From assembly GCA_030596915.1 (NCBI GenBank), contig JAUVSX010000182.1, forward strand, positions 1 through 6,608: a stretch of DNA of 6,608 nucleotides, written 5' to 3'. The stretch is from Chloroflexota bacterium. GTDB lineage: Bacteria; Chloroflexota; Anaerolineae; B4-G1. The position numbers and the translations under genes were made by a program. The notes under the pieces were generated by a model, which saw only the letters and a program-made list of their open reading frames with translations, was not told where the DNA came from and did not search any database. Positions 5,711-6,608 of this stretch are shown here, one piece after another (the first letter of the stretch is position 1; every line of letters starts with the position of its first letter).

Positions 5711-6472
5711 GTGATCATCCGAAAGTCAGTGTCCGAAATAGAGAAGATGCGCCGGGCTGGCAGCATTGTGGCTGAGGTGCTGGAGAGGATGCGAGAGTGG
5801 GTGAGGCCAGGCGTGACGACGAAGGAGCTCGACGCGCTGACAGAGGCTCTGATTCACAGTCGTGGGGGCATCCCATCGTTCAAGGGTTACCCCCCTGGCA
5901 GCCAGCATCCGTTCGAGGCGAGTATCTGCGCGTCGGTCAACGAGGAGCTAGTACACGGCATTCCTGCCTCCCGCAGGTTGCTGGAGGGGGACATCATCAG
6001 CATCGACGTGGGCGTCATCCTGGATGGGTATCACGGTGATGCGGCGATTACCCTTCCGGTGGGACGGATCAGCGCGGACGCGCAGAGGCTGTTGGACGTG
6101 ACGGAGGGGGCTCTCGACGCAGGGATAGAGGCGGCGCGGTTGCCCAACCGCGCCGGAGATATCTCGGCGGCGATCCAGCTCTACGTCGAGGAGCGGGAAT
6201 TCAACGTGGTGCGGGAATACACAGGTCACGGCATTGGACGCAGTATGCACGAGGATCCGCAAGTGCCCAACTACGGCCGTCCAGGGCACGGAGCGGCCTT
6301 GCGGGCGGGGATGACCGTGGCTCTCGAGCCGATGGTTCTTGCGGGCGATTCCTGTGTGAAGGTAGCGGACGACCACTGGACCGTTGTCTCCTGTGATGGC
6401 AACCTGACGGCCCATTTTGAGCATACGATTGGTATCACGCAAGGGGAGGCAGACATCCTGACGCGGTTGTAG
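5711..6472 (+). CDS. map: Methionine aminopeptidase, type I
   Basis: This encodes a complete 253-residue enzyme that removes the initiator methionine from new proteins at the ribosome when the second residue is small. The pita-bread fold's metal ligands are all present: Asp99 (SIDVGV), Asp110 (YHGDAAIT), His173 (TGHGIG), Glu206 (ALEPM) and Glu237 (HFEHTI). The catalytic-pocket residues His82 (LVHGIP) and His180 (MHEDP) are also there. There is no N-terminal zinc-finger or SH3-like extension, and the length fits the short bacterial form. The loop GYPPGSQHPFEASICASVNE (59-78) is longer than in E. coli, and FEA stands where FPA is more usual. The start is a GTG, ten bases after AGGGAAG at 5694-5700, which overlaps the secY stop; this site is weaker than its neighbours'. 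Confidence 0.98.
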   Translation: MIIRKSVSEIEKMRRAGSIVAEVLERMREWVRPGVTTKELDALTEALIHSRGGIPSFKGYPPGSQHPFEASICASVNEELVHGIPASRRLLEGDIISIDVGVILDGYHGDAAITLPVGRISADAQRLLDVTEGALDAGIEAARLPNRAGDISAAIQLYVEEREFNVVREYTGHGIGRSMHEDPQVPNYGRPGHGAALRAGMTVALEPMVLAGDSCVKVADDHWTVVSCDGNLTAHFEHTIGITQGEADILTRL

Positions 6473-6474
6473 CA

Positions 6475-6482
6475 GGCGCGCC
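6475..6482. repeat. 8-bp palindrome after the map stop codon
   Basis: GGCGCGCC begins three bases after the last base of the map stop codon, in the 41-base gap before rpmJ. As with the palindromes after rplF and rplO it lacks a loop and a T-run. It is not a terminator, and its function, if any, is unknown. Confidence 0.35.
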
Positions 6483-6497
6483 GGGTTGTATCATTCT

Positions 6498-6504
6498 GGG
6501 GAGG
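6498..6504 (+). promoter_or_regulatory. Ribosome binding site for rpmJ
   Basis: GGGGAGG lies nine bases before the rpmJ ATG at 6514. It also lies one base before an out-of-frame ATG at 6506, which is too close for normal initiation, so it should serve rpmJ. Confidence 0.75.
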
Positions 6505-6513
6505 TATGGCGAG

Positions 6514-6608
6514 ATGAAAGTATCTGCATCGGTGAAACGGCGATGTGCGAAGTGCAAGATTGTTCGACGACGTGGTGTGGTTCGGGTGATTTGTGAGAAT
6601 CCAAAGCA
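6514..6608 (+). CDS. rpmJ: 50S ribosomal protein L36, 5' part only
   Basis: The window ends inside this gene after 31 whole codons. The visible protein is MKVSASVKRRCAKCKIVRRR then GVVRVICENPK, which is clearly L36, normally 37-38 residues. L36 is the smallest 50S protein and holds a zinc ion near the peptidyl-transferase region of 23S rRNA. The ligands Cys11, Cys14 and Cys27 are present. The fourth ligand is expected at residue 32, and the last two bases (CA) are consistent with a histidine there, so this is the zinc-binding C+ form. Ser4 replaces the more common Arg or Pro. It follows map directly, with no infA between. rpsM, rpsK, rpsD, rpoA and rplQ would be expected beyond the edge. Confidence 0.96.
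   Translation, partial: MKVSASVKRRCAKCKIVRRRGVVRVICENPK

Noticed and set aside
6473..6513. Terminator between map and rpmJ
   Set aside because: The only symmetric element is GGCGCGCC without a loop, and no T-run follows, so transcription is expected to continue into rpmJ.

Overview
This window is the middle of a bacterial ribosomal-protein superoperon, the spc operon with its flanks. Every gene is on the + strand and packed end to end. The order is rpsQ (3' end), rplN, rplX, rplE, rpsZ (type Z S14), rpsH, rplF, rplR, rpsE, rpmD, rplO, secY, map and rpmJ (5' end). The twelve internal genes are intact. Both edge genes are cut only by the window limits. I see no mobile element, tRNA or rRNA gene, CRISPR array or factor-independent terminator. 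No gap between genes exceeds 45 bases.

The organism is a GC-rich bacterium. Several features point loosely to the Chloroflexota or a neighbouring Terrabacteria lineage. These are the short zinc-binding S14, the four-cysteine L24, the SecY stretch around FSVMANGVYPYITATI, and the methionine aminopeptidase loop GYPPGSQHPFEASIC. This placement comes from remembered family patterns and is only moderately supported. Three genes use GTG starts (rplF, rplO, map), and most genes have a clear purine-rich Shine-Dalgarno.

Layout: positions 1-3808 encode S17, L14, L24, L5, S14, S8, L6, L18, S5 and L30. Positions 3830-4309 encode L15. Positions 4355-5695 encode SecY, the protein-conducting channel. Positions 5711-6472 encode the aminopeptidase that trims initiator methionine from new proteins. 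Position 6514 onward encodes L36. Together the genes supply ribosome subunits, the membrane exit route for secreted proteins and the first step of N-terminal processing, almost certainly from one polycistronic transcript whose promoter lies upstream.

This is a housekeeping locus and I found no undescribed system. The points worth a second look are modest. adk and infA, often found beside secY, map and rpmJ, are missing from this stretch. The three longest gaps each open with an 8-bp GC-rich palindrome just after the stop codon. A small hairpin overlaps the rplE start codon. A three-codon ORF overlaps the rpmJ start. A few ribosomal-protein motifs carry uncommon substitutions.
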